Origin: Paraperibacillus marinus
GTDB lineage: Bacteria; Bacillota; Bacilli; Bacillales; DSM-1321
Direction: 5' to 3'
DNA: 64,000 nucleotides
Assembly: GCF_046237605.1 (NCBI RefSeq)
Contig: NZ_CP143542.1
Span: forward strand, 372,001-436,000
Every line of letters begins with the position of its first letter. Positions within the stretch are counted from its first letter, which is position 1. The notes beneath the pieces were generated by a model. It did not search any database. It was not told the DNA's origin and worked only from the letters and a program-made list of their open reading frames with translations. Below, piece after piece: positions 24,941-34,679 of this stretch. The position numbers and the translations under genes are program-made.

Positions 24941-27143
24941 ACCAAATCCTGAAATGATCAAGACTGAAAGAATTTATACAGAAATGGGATTAACGGATGA
25001 AGAATTTGAGATGGCAGTGAGCACCCTGGGCAGGCTGCCCAACTATACAGAGCTTGGGCTATTCTCGGTTATGTGGTCGGAGCATTGCAGCTATAAAAAC
25101 TCAAAGCCGGTACTCGCTAAATTCCCGACCAAGGGTGAAAAAGTATTGCAGGGCCCTGGAGAAGGGGCAGGCATCGTCGATATTGGAGACAGCCAGGCTG
25201 TGGTTTTCAAGATTGAGAGCCATAACCACCCTTCAGCCATCGAACCTTATCAGGGAGCGGCAACAGGAGTGGGAGGCATCATCCGTGATGTTTTTTCCAT
25301 GGGCGCCCGCCCTATTGCCCTATTAAACTCGCTCCGCTTCGGCGAACTCGAAACGCCGCGCGTGAAATATCTTTTTAAAGAAGTGGTAGCCGGGATTGCA
25401 GGCTACGGGAACTGCATTGGGATCCCGACGGTCGGGGGAGAAATCCAATTCGATCCCTCTTATGAAGGCAACCCCCTTGTAAATGCGATGTGCGTGGGGC
25501 TGATCAACCATCAAGATATCAAAAAGGGCCAGGCGCATGGAACCGGCAATACTGTGATGTATGTGGGTGCGAAGACAGGACGTGACGGAATCCATGGAGC
25601 GACATTTGCATCAGAGGAGCTGACAGAGGCATCCGACGAAAAGCGTCCTGCTGTCCAGGTTGGAGATCCATTCATGGAGAAGCTGCTTCTCGAAGCATGC
25701 CTTGAACTCATCCATAATGATGCCCTTGTCGGCATTCAGGACATGGGGGCTGCGGGGCTGACAAGCTCCTCGGCGGAAATGGCCAGCAAGGCCGGATCCG
25801 GAATTGAAATGAACCTTGACTTAGTCCCGCAGCGGGAAACAGGAATGACAGCATACGAAATGATGCTTTCAGAGTCACAGGAGCGGATGCTGATTGTTGT
25901 TGAAAAGGGCCGCGAGCAGGAAATCATTGATTTATTTTCGAAATACGGCCTTGAGGCAGTGGCTATCGGGAAAGTGACGGATGATAAAAAGCTCCGCCTC
26001 CTCCATAAGGGAGAGGTAGTCGCAGATGTACCTGTCGATGCCCTTGCAGAGGAAGCTCCGGTTTATCATAAGCCGTCCAGCGAGCCGGCCTTTTATCGTG
26101 AATTCCAGGAGATGGAGGTATCCATCCCGCAGGTTGAAGACTATGAAGAAACATTGAAAGCTCTCCTGTCACAGCCGACCATTGCAAGCAAGGAGTGGGT
26201 GTATGATCAGTATGATTATATGGTCAGGACCAATACAGTTGTCGCCCCAGGCTCCGATGCAGCTGTGGTGCGCATCCGGGAAACAAACAAGGCGCTTGCG
26301 ATGACAACGGACTGCAACTCCCGTTATCTGTATCTGGACCCGGAAATGGGCGGAAAGATCGCAGTCGCCGAGGCGGCGCGGAATATCATCTGCTCTGGCG
26401 CAGAGCCGCTTGCTATCACGGACTGTCTAAATTTTGGCAATCCTGAGAAACCGGAGATTTTCTGGCAGATCGAAAAGGCGGCGGACGGCATGAGTGAAGC
26501 CTGCCGCACCCTTAGAACCCCGGTCATCGGAGGGAACGTATCCCTTTATAATGAGACAAACGGGGAAGCGGTCTACCCGACCCCTGTAGTCGGTATGGTC
26601 GGACTGATTAAGGACCTGAAGCATATCACCACCCAAAGCTTTAAGAATGCCGGTGACAGCATCTATGTAATCGGCGAAACGAAGGATGAATTCGGAGGAA
26701 GCGAGCTGCAGAAGCTGCAGAATGGCCGGATCTTTGGCCGCGCTCCTGAACTTGACCTGGATATCGAATCAAGGCGCCAGGGAGCACTTCTGTCAGCCAT
26801 CCAGGGCGGACTGGTGAAATCCGCACATGATATCGCCGAGGGAGGCTTTGCGGTTGCCCTGGCAGAATCCGTTTTTGGTACCGGTCACGGAGCGGCTGTC
26901 AAAGTGGGAGGACCTGCTGTTTCCGCCCTGTTTTCCGAAACGCAGTCCCGCTTCATCGTGTCAGTGGCACCTCAGGATAAAGAGGCATTTGAAACTCTGG
27001 CCGTTGATGCAGTGGAAATAGGTGTTGTCACGGAGGCACCCCGGCTTGAAATTACAGACGGAAGCGGCAATGAACTGATTAAAGCTGAAGTGGCTGGACT
27101 ATTTGCAGCCTGGAAAGGAGCGATTCCATGCTTGCTGAATTAA
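24924..27143 (+). CDS. purL: FGAM synthase subunit PurL (small, multisubunit type)
   Basis: 739 aa. Catalyses ATP-dependent amination of FGAR to FGAM using ammonia from PurQ. The length is that of the Bacillus 'small' PurL which needs PurS and PurQ, both encoded immediately before it. Visible motifs include SVMWSEHCSYKNSKP, KIESHNHPSAIEPYQGAATG and PVIGGNVSLYNET. ATG 24924 follows ctggaggg. It overlaps purQ by 17 nt and purF by 16 nt. Confidence 0.97.
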   Translation: MSLMLEPNPEMIKTERIYTEMGLTDEEFEMAVSTLGRLPNYTELGLFSVMWSEHCSYKNSKPVLAKFPTKGEKVLQGPGEGAGIVDIGDSQAVVFKIESHNHPSAIEPYQGAATGVGGIIRDVFSMGARPIALLNSLRFGELETPRVKYLFKEVVAGIAGYGNCIGIPTVGGEIQFDPSYEGNPLVNAMCVGLINHQDIKKGQAHGTGNTVMYVGAKTGRDGIHGATFASEELTEASDEKRPAVQVGDPFMEKLLLEACLELIHNDALVGIQDMGAAGLTSSSAEMASKAGSGIEMNLDLVPQRETGMTAYEMMLSESQERMLIVVEKGREQEIIDLFSKYGLEAVAIGKVTDDKKLRLLHKGEVVADVPVDALAEEAPVYHKPSSEPAFYREFQEMEVSIPQVEDYEETLKALLSQPTIASKEWVYDQYDYMVRTNTVVAPGSDAAVVRIRETNKALAMTTDCNSRYLYLDPEMGGKIAVAEAARNIICSGAEPLAITDCLNFGNPEKPEIFWQIEKAADGMSEACRTLRTPVIGGNVSLYNETNGEAVYPTPVVGMVGLIKDLKHITTQSFKNAGDSIYVIGETKDEFGGSELQKLQNGRIFGRAPELDLDIESRRQGALLSAIQGGLVKSAHDIAEGGFAVALAESVFGTGHGAAVKVGGPAVSALFSETQSRFIVSVAPQDKEAFETLAVDAVEIGVVTEAPRLEITDGSGNELIKAEVAGLFAAWKGAIPCLLN

Positions 27144-28567
27144 AAGGTTTGAACGAAGAGTGCGGCGTGTTTGGCGTTTGGGGCCATCCGGATGCAGCAC
27201 AGATTACGTATTACGGCCTTCATGCCCTTCAGCACAGGGGCCAGGAGGGTGCAGGGATTGTCGTACGGGATGAAAACGGCCTGAAGTGTGTAAAAGGGGA
27301 GGGCCTTGTTACCGAAGTCTTCACACAGGATAAAATTGGACAGATGAGCGGAACGGCAGCCCTCGGCCACGTCAGATATGCGACGGCTGGCGGCGGGGGC
27401 CTGGAGAATGTGCAGCCCCTCTTGTTCCGCTCGCAGAATGGAAGCCTTGCGATCGCCCATAATGGCAACCTTGTGAATGCACTCCAGCTGAAGCATCAGC
27501 TCGAGGCACAGGGAAGCATCTTCCAGACCACATCTGACACAGAAGTGCTGGCCCACCTGATCAAACGCTCCGGTTTTTCGGATTTAAGGCAGCAGAAGAA
27601 GAACGCCTTGAGCATGCTGAAAGGGGCCTATGCCTTCCTGACGATGACCGAGACGGAAATGCTGGCAGCCCTCGATCCTAATGGCCTTCGGCCGCTGTCG
27701 CTCGGAAAGCTTGGAGATGCATATGTACTTGCTTCGGAAACCTGTGCCCTTGATATTGTCGGGGCTGAATTTGTCAGGGATATCGAACCGGGCGAGCTTT
27801 TGATCATCAATAATCAAGGCATCCGCTCTGAACGGTTTGCCACGAGTGCCAACCGCTCCATGTGCACAATGGAATATATCTATTTTTCCAGACCGGACAG
27901 CAATATAGACGGCATTAATGTCCATACAGCGAGGAAGAATCTTGGCAAGCAATTGGCCCTTGAAGTTCCGATCGAAGCGGATGTGGTGACAGGCGTACCG
28001 GATTCAAGCATCTCGGTCGCCATCGGCTATGCGGAAGCAACCGGAATTCCCTATGAAATGGGACTCATCAAGAACCGGTATGTAGGAAGGACCTTCATCC
28101 AGCCATCACAGTCTCTCCGGGAACAGGGTGTGAAGATGAAACTGGCTCCGGTCCGCGGTGTGGTGGAAGGAAAGCGTGTGATCATGGTGGATGATTCTAT
28201 CGTCAGGGGAACGACAAGCAGGCGGATCGTCAATATGCTTAAAGAGGCAGGGGCAAAAGAAGTGCATGTGGTCATCAGCTCGCCGCCCATAAAAAACCCA
28301 TGCTTCTACGGCATCGATACATCATCACGCGACGAACTCATCGCCGCTTCTAATTCCATCGAAGAAATCCGGGAGCTGATCGGAGCTGACACCCTTACTT
28401 TCCTGTCACCCGAAGGCACCATTAAAGCCCTCGGCAGGCCATTCGAAGGCGGCGGCCAATGCATGGCCTGCTTCAACGGCAAATACCCGACAGAAATCTA
28501 CGATATGGGGACAGAAGACTCCATTTCCCAGATTATTTCCGAGGAGGATGGTGTGTACCATGGCTAA
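27128..28567 (+). CDS. purF: Amidophosphoribosyltransferase
   Basis: 479 aa. The first committed step of purine synthesis: PRPP plus glutamine to phosphoribosylamine. The sequence begins with an 11-residue propeptide ending NEE before Cys12 (CGVFGVWG), which becomes the N-terminal nucleophile after processing, as in B. subtilis. The PRPP loop is VIMVDDSIVRGTTS. Cysteines in SMCTME, NPCFYG and GQCMACF fit the 4Fe-4S ligands of the Bacillus enzyme. Confidence 0.97.
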   Translation: MLAELKGLNEECGVFGVWGHPDAAQITYYGLHALQHRGQEGAGIVVRDENGLKCVKGEGLVTEVFTQDKIGQMSGTAALGHVRYATAGGGGLENVQPLLFRSQNGSLAIAHNGNLVNALQLKHQLEAQGSIFQTTSDTEVLAHLIKRSGFSDLRQQKKNALSMLKGAYAFLTMTETEMLAALDPNGLRPLSLGKLGDAYVLASETCALDIVGAEFVRDIEPGELLIINNQGIRSERFATSANRSMCTMEYIYFSRPDSNIDGINVHTARKNLGKQLALEVPIEADVVTGVPDSSISVAIGYAEATGIPYEMGLIKNRYVGRTFIQPSQSLREQGVKMKLAPVRGVVEGKRVIMVDDSIVRGTTSRRIVNMLKEAGAKEVHVVISSPPIKNPCFYGIDTSSRDELIAASNSIEEIRELIGADTLTFLSPEGTIKALGRPFEGGGQCMACFNGKYPTEIYDMGTEDSISQIISEEDGVYHG

Positions 28568-29597
28568 TGCATATAAGCAGGCAGGTGTGGATATCGAAGC
28601 GGGCTATGAGGCGGTCGGCCGCATGAGGAAGCATGTGAACCGGACCATGAGGCCGGAGGTGCTGAGCGGTCTTGGCGGGTTTGGCGGGATGTTCGACCTG
28701 TCCGCCATCGGACTGAAGGAGCCGGTGCTTGTATCTGGCACAGACGGCGTCGGGACAAAGCTGATGCTTGCCTTCCTGATGGATAGGCATGATACGATAG
28801 GAATCGACTGTGTGGCCATGTGTGTGAATGATATTATTGTTCAGGGGGCCAAGCCGCTGTACTTCCTGGATTACATTGCCTGCGGAAAAGCGGATCCGGA
28901 GCGGATCGAAGCCATCGTAAAGGGAATCGCTGAAGGCTGCGTTCAGGCAGACTGTGCCCTGATTGGCGGAGAGACGGCGGAGATGCCGGGAATGTACGAT
29001 GAGCAGGAATATGATCTGGCAGGATTTGCTGTTGGGGCCGTCGAGAAATCAGCTCTGGTCACAGGCAGGAAAATTAAAGCTGGTGATGTGCTGATCGGGC
29101 TCCCATCGAGCGGGATCCACAGCAACGGTTATTCTCTCGTCAGGAAAATCCTGCTTGGCGGCCATAGTTTTGACATTCATCAGTATGTGGAGGAACTGGG
29201 CTGTACCCTTGGCGAGGAGCTCCTGCGCCCGACAAGGATCTATGTAAAGCCGCTCGCCGGGGCGCTCGAGAACTTCCAGATTAACGGGATGGCCCATATC
29301 ACGGGAGGCGGCTTTATTGAAAACATTCCACGGATGCTTCCGGATGGACTCGGCGTTTCAATCCAGGAAGGAAGCTGGGACATCCCGCCGATCTTCAAAC
29401 TTCTTGAGGAAAAAGGAAATCTGAAGCGGGAAGAAATGTACAATATCTTTAATATGGGCATCGGCATGGTCGTCTCGATAAAGGAAAGCGAAGCCGGCGC
29501 ATTGATGGATTATTTTACATCCCAGGGAGAAGAGGCGCGGATCATCGGCCGAGTGGTAAAAGGTGAAGGCACTGTCTTCACGGGAGAAGCATCATGA
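28560..29597 (+). CDS. purM: AIR synthetase (phosphoribosylformylglycinamidine cyclo-ligase)
   Basis: 345 aa. Closes the imidazole ring (FGAM to AIR). The start at ATG 28560 gives MANAYKQAGVDIEAGYEAV, aligned with family N-termini. GAGGAGG lies 12 nt upstream, longer than usual, and an in-frame ATG (28548) abuts it directly, so the start is likely but not certain. VSGTDGVGTKLMLA and the GGGFIENIPRMLP segment are conserved. It overlaps purF by 8 nt. Confidence 0.95.
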   Translation: MANAYKQAGVDIEAGYEAVGRMRKHVNRTMRPEVLSGLGGFGGMFDLSAIGLKEPVLVSGTDGVGTKLMLAFLMDRHDTIGIDCVAMCVNDIIVQGAKPLYFLDYIACGKADPERIEAIVKGIAEGCVQADCALIGGETAEMPGMYDEQEYDLAGFAVGAVEKSALVTGRKIKAGDVLIGLPSSGIHSNGYSLVRKILLGGHSFDIHQYVEELGCTLGEELLRPTRIYVKPLAGALENFQINGMAHITGGGFIENIPRMLPDGLGVSIQEGSWDIPPIFKLLEEKGNLKREEMYNIFNMGIGMVVSIKESEAGALMDYFTSQGEEARIIGRVVKGEGTVFTGEAS

Positions 29598-30190
29598 AGA
29601 GAATCGCCGTATTTGCGTCAGGAAGCGGAAGCAATTTCCACTCTATTTCAGAAGCGGTCCGCGAAAAAAAGCTGGATGCAGAGATTGTCCTTCTGGTCTG
29701 TGACCGCCCCGGCGCACTTGCTGCCCGGCGTGCTGACCAAAAAGGCATTCCTGCTTTTGTTTTTTCTCCTAAGGATTACAGCGGCAAACAGGCCTTTGAG
29801 GAAGAAATTCTGTCCAGGCTGGAGGAATGCAGGGCAGATCTGATTGTCCTTGCCGGTTATATGAGACTGATAGGTCCGACTCTGCTTGCTGCCTATCCTG
29901 GACGGATTATCAATATCCATCCATCACTCCTTCCGGCTTTTCCGGGACGGGATGCCATCGGACAGGCGTTTGATGCCGGAGTCAAGGTAACCGGGGTGAC
30001 GGTCCATTATGTGGACGAAGGAATGGATACCGGGCCAATCATCGCTCAGAAGGCACTCGAAGTGCTCGGCGGCGACACAAGGGAGACCCTGCAGGCGAGA
30101 ATTCAGGAAATTGAACATAAGCTGTATCCTGCTGTATTGCAGGAGCTGCTAGAAAAGCAATTTGGGCTGGAGGAAATGAAACATGTCTAA
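29594..30190 (+). CDS. purN: Phosphoribosylglycinamide formyltransferase
   Basis: 198 aa. Transfers a formyl group from 10-formyl-THF to GAR. The catalytic signature NIHPSLLPAFPGRDA (about 107-121) and HYVDEGMDTGPII are present, with an N-terminal ASGSGSNF phosphate loop. It overlaps purM by ATGA and purH by 8 nt. Confidence 0.97.
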   Translation: MKRIAVFASGSGSNFHSISEAVREKKLDAEIVLLVCDRPGALAARRADQKGIPAFVFSPKDYSGKQAFEEEILSRLEECRADLIVLAGYMRLIGPTLLAAYPGRIINIHPSLLPAFPGRDAIGQAFDAGVKVTGVTVHYVDEGMDTGPIIAQKALEVLGGDTRETLQARIQEIEHKLYPAVLQELLEKQFGLEEMKHV

Positions 30191-31718
30191 GAGAGCATTA
30201 CTCAGCGTATCAGATAAAACGGGGATAGTAGAATTTGCAAAGGGTTTGAAGGAAGCGGGCTTTGAGATCATCTCTACCGGCGGCACCAAAGGGGCGCTGA
30301 TGGAGGCAGGAATCGAAGTAACAGGGATCAGCGAGATCACCGGTTTCCCTGAAATCCTTGGCGGGCGTGTAAAGACTCTTCATCCGAATGTCCATGGAGG
30401 ACTGCTCGGGAGACATGGGGATGAGGATCACCGCGGACAGATGGAAGCACATGGCATCCAGCCCATCGGAGTGGTATGCGTCAATCTATATCCATTTCAG
30501 CAGACCATCGCAAACCCGGAGGTTCAGCCCGAGGATGCCATCGAAAACATCGACATCGGCGGACCGGCCATGCTTCGTTCTTCGGCCAAAAACCACGAAT
30601 ATGTCACAGTGGTCGTGGACCCTGCCGACTATGGAGCGGTCCTGAGCCAGATCAAGGAAAATGGCGAAGTCCAGCCGGCAGCGAGAAGAAAGCTTGCAGC
30701 CAAGGTGTTCCGCCATACAGCCGCATATGATGCTGTTATTTCCGATTATATGACCCGTCTTGCGGAGGAGGAAAATCCAGAAAGCCTGACACTTACGTAT
30801 GAATTGAAGCAGCCTCTCCGCTACGGGGAAAACCCGCACCAGAAGGCATCTTTTTATAAAAAACCGCTTGGCTCTGAATTTTCACTCGCTTATGCAAGAC
30901 AGCTGCACGGCAAGGAATTGTCTTATAACAATATCAATGATGCAGATGCTGCCCTGCAGATCGTGAAGGAATTTACCGAACCGGCAGCGGTGGCGGTGAA
31001 GCATATGAATCCGTGCGGCGCAGGGACGGGTGACAGCATCAGCAGCGCGTTCCAGAAGGCCTTTGACGCAGATCCGGTTTCGATTTTCGGCGGGATTGTT
31101 GCACTTAACCGCGAGGTAGACCGGGAAACGGCTGAAAAGCTTCATGAAGTATTCCTTGAGATCGTCATTGCTCCTTCGTTTTCAAAAGAAGCCTTGGATA
31201 TTCTGACAGGAAAGAAAAATCTCCGTCTGCTGACCGTGGATTTCGAATCCTCACAAACAGCCGGCAAAAAGATCACTTCTATTGAGGGGGGACTGCTTGT
31301 ACAGGATATGGACACCTACGGACTTGAAGAAGCCAGTCTCTCCATCCCGACAAAGCGTGAACCGACTGAACAGGAATGGGCGGCCTTAAAGCTCGGCTGG
31401 AAAACGGTCAAGCATGTGAAATCCAATGCCATCGTAGTGGCTGCAGAAGATAAGACCATCGGAATCGGCGCGGGCCAGATGAACCGTGTCGGTGCAGCGA
31501 AGATAGCGCTTGAGCAGGCCGGTGAAAAAGCGAAAGGAGCAGCACTTGCTTCAGATGCGTTCTTCCCGATGGATGATACCGTCGAAGCCGCTGCCAAAGC
31601 AGGGATCACCGCCATCATCCAGCCGGGGGGATCTATCCGGGATGAAGATTCGATCAAAAAAGCGGATGAATACAATATCGCGATGGTATTCACAGGCATA
31701 AGGCATTTCAAACACTGA
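30183..31718 (+). CDS. purH: Bifunctional AICAR transformylase / IMP cyclohydrolase
   Basis: 511 aa, doing the last two steps to IMP. The N-terminal cyclohydrolase part has ALLSVSDKTG and ISTGGTKGAL. The C-terminal transformylase part has KHMNPCGAG and SDAFFPMDDTVEAAA. Length is as expected. Translationally coupled to purN by overlap. Confidence 0.97.
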   Translation: MSKRALLSVSDKTGIVEFAKGLKEAGFEIISTGGTKGALMEAGIEVTGISEITGFPEILGGRVKTLHPNVHGGLLGRHGDEDHRGQMEAHGIQPIGVVCVNLYPFQQTIANPEVQPEDAIENIDIGGPAMLRSSAKNHEYVTVVVDPADYGAVLSQIKENGEVQPAARRKLAAKVFRHTAAYDAVISDYMTRLAEEENPESLTLTYELKQPLRYGENPHQKASFYKKPLGSEFSLAYARQLHGKELSYNNINDADAALQIVKEFTEPAAVAVKHMNPCGAGTGDSISSAFQKAFDADPVSIFGGIVALNREVDRETAEKLHEVFLEIVIAPSFSKEALDILTGKKNLRLLTVDFESSQTAGKKITSIEGGLLVQDMDTYGLEEASLSIPTKREPTEQEWAALKLGWKTVKHVKSNAIVVAAEDKTIGIGAGQMNRVGAAKIALEQAGEKAKGAALASDAFFPMDDTVEAAAKAGITAIIQPGGSIRDEDSIKKADEYNIAMVFTGIRHFKH

Positions 31719-31734
31719 TACAGGGGTGATTTCT

Positions 31735-33003
31735 TTGAAGATTCTAGTGATCGGACGCGGCGGACGCGAGCATGCCATCGCCGCAAAGTTCAAGGAAAGC
31801 AAGAGGGTCTCACGCGTATTTGCCGCCCCGGGGAACCCAGGGATGAAGGATTCAGCGGAGCTTGTGGATATTGAAGAGCATCAGCACAGCGAGCTCATTG
31901 AATTTGCCCTTCAGAACGATATTTACCTGACATTCATCGGTCCTGAAGTACCGCTTCTAAATGGCATCGTGGACGAATTTGAGAAAGCCGGCCTGAGAAT
32001 TTTCGGACCGAGAAAGAATGCAGCCGAGATTGAAGGAAGCAAGTCTTTTGCCAAGGATTTGATGCTGAAGTACGGAATCCCGACTGGTGAATATAGGACG
32101 TTTTCAGACTTTTCTGAGGCGAAATCCTATATTGAAGCAAAGGGAGCACCGATTGTGATCAAAGCGGACGGCCTTGCTGCCGGCAAAGGGGTTGTTGTCG
32201 CCGGGACAGAAGCAGAGGCAGCAGCTGCGCTTCAAGACATGCTTATCGGAAAGGCGTTCGGTGAATCCTCCGCAAGTGTTGTGATAGAAGAGTTCCTTGA
32301 TGGGGAAGAGTTTTCGCTCATGGCTTTTGTACGCGGCGAAAAAGTCTATCCGATGGTCATCGCCCAGGATCATAAGCGGGCCTTTGACGGCGACCAAGGA
32401 CCGAATACCGGCGGAATGGGGGCTTACTCCCCGGTTCCGCAGATATCCGATCAGATCGTTGAACAGGCTGTCAATGAGGTACTCATCCCGGCGGCAAAGG
32501 CAATGGCTGCAGAAGGAAGGCCATTTACGGGAATCCTGTATGCCGGCCTGATTTCCACGCTTAAAGGCCCTATGGTCATCGAGTTCAATGCCCGCTTTGG
32601 AGATCCGGAAACACAGGTTGTCCTGATGAGGCTGAAGTCTGATCTTCTTGATGTCACAGACGCCGTACTTGAGGGCAGGGATATGGATATCGAATGGCAC
32701 AGCGAAGCGGCCCTCGGCGTCGTGATGGCAGCCTCCGGCTATCCCGGTGATTATACAAAGGGAAGCCCGATTACAATTCCGCCTCTGCTTGAAGAAGGCA
32801 CGGCCATCTATCATGCCGGGACAAGTGTGAATGATGGGGGAGAATATACAACCGCAGGCGGCAGGGTGCTGCTCGCAGCAGCAAAGGGCGAGACCCTGGA
32901 AGCCGCCCAGCGCCAGGCCTATCGGGAAATTCAGAGAATTAAATGCGACGACTTGTTTTACAGAAAAGATATCGGGAATAAAGCCATTAAACAGAATGTA
33001 TAA
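31735..33003 (+). CDS. purD: Phosphoribosylamine-glycine ligase (GAR synthetase)
   Basis: 422 aa, ATP-grasp enzyme adding glycine to phosphoribosylamine. The N-terminus reads KILVIGRGGREHAIAAKF. The ATP-grasp loop is KADGLAAGKGVVVA, followed by the DHKRAFDGDQGPNTGGMGAYSP signature, and EFNARFGDPETQ near the metal site. TTG 31735 was chosen because AGGGGTG lies 6 nt upstream and this matches the usual family start. An in-frame GTG at 31726 overlaps the ribosome-binding site. Last gene of the operon. Confidence 0.95.
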   Translation: MKILVIGRGGREHAIAAKFKESKRVSRVFAAPGNPGMKDSAELVDIEEHQHSELIEFALQNDIYLTFIGPEVPLLNGIVDEFEKAGLRIFGPRKNAAEIEGSKSFAKDLMLKYGIPTGEYRTFSDFSEAKSYIEAKGAPIVIKADGLAAGKGVVVAGTEAEAAAALQDMLIGKAFGESSASVVIEEFLDGEEFSLMAFVRGEKVYPMVIAQDHKRAFDGDQGPNTGGMGAYSPVPQISDQIVEQAVNEVLIPAAKAMAAEGRPFTGILYAGLISTLKGPMVIEFNARFGDPETQVVLMRLKSDLLDVTDAVLEGRDMDIEWHSEAALGVVMAASGYPGDYTKGSPITIPPLLEEGTAIYHAGTSVNDGGEYTTAGGRVLLAAAKGETLEAAQRQAYREIQRIKCDDLFYRKDIGNKAIKQNV

Positions 33004-33008
33004 CATAT

Positions 33009-33082
33009 AAAACGCGGGACCGCACCAGTGGCCATACTTCGAATGCCGGAGAATGAACCAATGTGCCGGCCCGCGTTTTTTA
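33009..33082 (+). terminator. Long terminator of the pur operon
   Basis: aaaacgcggg pairs with cccgcgtttt, and the stem continues inward (cc-gcac with gtgc-cgg, one or two mismatches) to about 15 pairs, enclosing a 37-nt loop. A T-run follows immediately. Confidence 0.88.
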
Positions 33083-33096
33083 GAAGGAGGAAAATC

Positions 33097-33561
33097 ATGG
33101 CGCATCCATTGGAAGCAGCAGCGATTAAGATGATGAAAGAGGCATTTGAAGGTCCGCTCCCTCCCGCAAGACAAAGCTGGTTTGTTAACACCGAGCCGGA
33201 CTCGGGAATCTTCGGGATGCTGAAGGGAATACGGGCAGGGGAGGCATCCAAAGAGATTCACGGCACAAACCTGGCTGCCCATACAGACCATATCCGCTAT
33301 CATCTGTGGGGCTGCAGCGAGGTAATCAGCGGGCGCAGTCCCCGGATGGACTGGCTGGAAAGCTGGAGAATCAAGAGTGTTGATGAGGAGCGCTGGCAGG
33401 AAATCCAAGATCAGCTGAGAGATGAATATCTTCGTTTTTTGGCTGGCATTGAGCAGATGGAATGGACCGGGCAGAGAGCGGATGAAGCACTTGCGACCAT
33501 CATTCATGCCGCCTATCATCTTGGTGCCATGAAGCAGATGCTGAAAAGTGTGGGACCATAG
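33097..33561 (+). CDS. DinB-like four-helix protein
   Basis: 154 aa, start ATG 33097 after AAGGAGG. It has the DinB/YfiT superfamily pattern of metal-ligand histidines: H62 in AAHTDHIRYH and the pair H137/H141 in HAAYHLGAM near the C-terminus. Superfamily members are small metal-binding proteins, several of them thiol transferases, and others stress-induced with unknown role. It sits just after the pur terminator as a single gene. The substrate cannot be deduced. Confidence 0.85.
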   Translation: MAHPLEAAAIKMMKEAFEGPLPPARQSWFVNTEPDSGIFGMLKGIRAGEASKEIHGTNLAAHTDHIRYHLWGCSEVISGRSPRMDWLESWRIKSVDEERWQEIQDQLRDEYLRFLAGIEQMEWTGQRADEALATIIHAAYHLGAMKQMLKSVGP

Positions 33562-33750
33562 AGAACATAATCTGTTAGGCATAGTTACCGTTACTATGTG
33601 CACCTTTAAAAACAAGGTTCTTTTAAACGATGCTGTTGATTTTTTATTCAACTCCTATGAAAATAAAAAACTGAAAAAAGGAATACTGATGCCGCTATCG
33701 GTGTTTAGTTAAAAGTATTTAATAAATGTTAAATAACTGGAGGGAATCGA

Positions 33751-34251
33751 GTGATAAGGGTTTTAGAAATAGACAGTAATGAAAGTATATTAGAAGCCAT
33801 TGACGGTCTTTATAAACAAGTTTGGAATCATTCAATAAAGGAACAATTGATAAAACACTCAAGTTATATGGGTTTTAGGGGATCTATAATGTTCTCAGAT
33901 GAAAAGGGAATTCTAGGATTCTCGTATGGTTATTCTTCATTATCAGGACAATATTATCACGAATTACTTTCAAAAGAGCTTGGTCCAAAAGAATATGAAA
34001 AATGGCTTAAAGATTGTTTTGAGTTTGTTGAATTAATAGTACATCCATCACATAGAAACCAAGGTTATGGGAAAGTTCTGGTTAATGAATTATTAAAGGG
34101 AGTAAATAAGAAGACCACCATATTAACTACTCAAGTAAACAACAAACCAGCACGTAATTTGTATCAAAGCTTGGGATGGGTTTTAGTCAAAGAACCCTTT
34201 ATTCCAGTTACCGATGATTCTCCATATGTTATTATGGGCAAAGCTTTATAA
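33751..34251 (+). CDS. GNAT family N-acetyltransferase
   Basis: 166 aa. The acetyl-CoA binding motif A (LIVHPSHRNQGYGKVLV, about 95-111) is clear, followed by TTQVNNKPARNLYQSLGW, typical of the motif B region. GTG 33751 follows ctggagggaatcga. Codon use is much more AT-rich than in the pur genes, suggesting recent acquisition. The acceptor substrate is unknown. The gap 33562-33750 before it shows no gene. Confidence 0.88.
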   Translation: MIRVLEIDSNESILEAIDGLYKQVWNHSIKEQLIKHSSYMGFRGSIMFSDEKGILGFSYGYSSLSGQYYHELLSKELGPKEYEKWLKDCFEFVELIVHPSHRNQGYGKVLVNELLKGVNKKTTILTTQVNNKPARNLYQSLGWVLVKEPFIPVTDDSPYVIMGKAL

Positions 34252-34307
34252 ATACCTAATACATAGTGAATTATTCTACTTAAACATACGGGTGCGTTAG
34301 GTGAAGA

Positions 34308-34431
34308 ATGCAGGGCTGCCAGTTGGGATGGAATGTATGTAAATTATTACGATTTTTACACTACGATTGATGATGGACACAGGCACCGTGTACGGGGAGT
34401 GTTCAGCTTGTTCCTGGGGATAAGTAAATAA
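34308..34431 (+). pseudogene. Short orphan reading-frame remnant
   Basis: An open frame without a good start reads about 40 residues (WDGMYVNYY, then DDGHRHRVRGVFSLFLG) to a TAA at 34429-34431. It looks like the end of a lost gene in otherwise AT-rich DNA. I do not recognise the family, and chance is possible. Confidence 0.3.
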
Positions 34432-34469
34432 AAAAAACAATATTCTAAGCAGTTTGCTTTTGAATATTG
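34430..34469 (-). terminator. Terminator of the minus-strand zinc-ribbon gene
   Basis: On the minus strand caatattc and gaatattg (8 pairs, inner aagc/gctt) are followed by eight T. It overlaps the last codons of the gene. Confidence 0.75.
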
Positions 34470-34564
34470 ACTTCTATATTTTTCATATTTTTATTTCCGC
34501 AGATTTTGCATTTGCATTTTCTTTTGGATAAAGTTAAACAATTTGTACAGTAATATCTCTTCAT
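34445..34564 (-). CDS. 39-aa zinc-ribbon-like mini-protein
   Basis: Reads MKRYYCTNCLTLSKRK at the N-terminus, followed by CKCKICGNKN. Cysteines are at 6, 9, 17, 19 and 22, giving a CxxC...CxCxxC pattern of a minimal zinc ribbon, then a short polar tail. AGGGGGTG lies about 9 nt before ATG (34562-34564) and a terminator follows, so both ends support a real gene. Strongly basic. The function is unknown; RNA or DNA binding is a guess from charge and cysteine pattern. Confidence 0.6.
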   Translation of the reverse strand: MKRYYCTNCLTLSKRKCKCKICGNKNMKNIEVNIQKQTA

Positions 34565-34679
34565 CTTATTTCTCACCCCCTATCTAACTAATCTTATTTT
34601 AGTACTAAAATATTTTTATAGTATATTAGTTTTGTAAAAATTGACTTAAAAATTGAATTCATTTTTGCTTCAAGGGTTT

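Noticed and set aside
32104..33651. 515-codon minus-strand frame opposite purD and the DinB-like gene
   Set aside because: It is antisense to two well-supported genes, has composition typical of a shadow frame and no recognisable domain.
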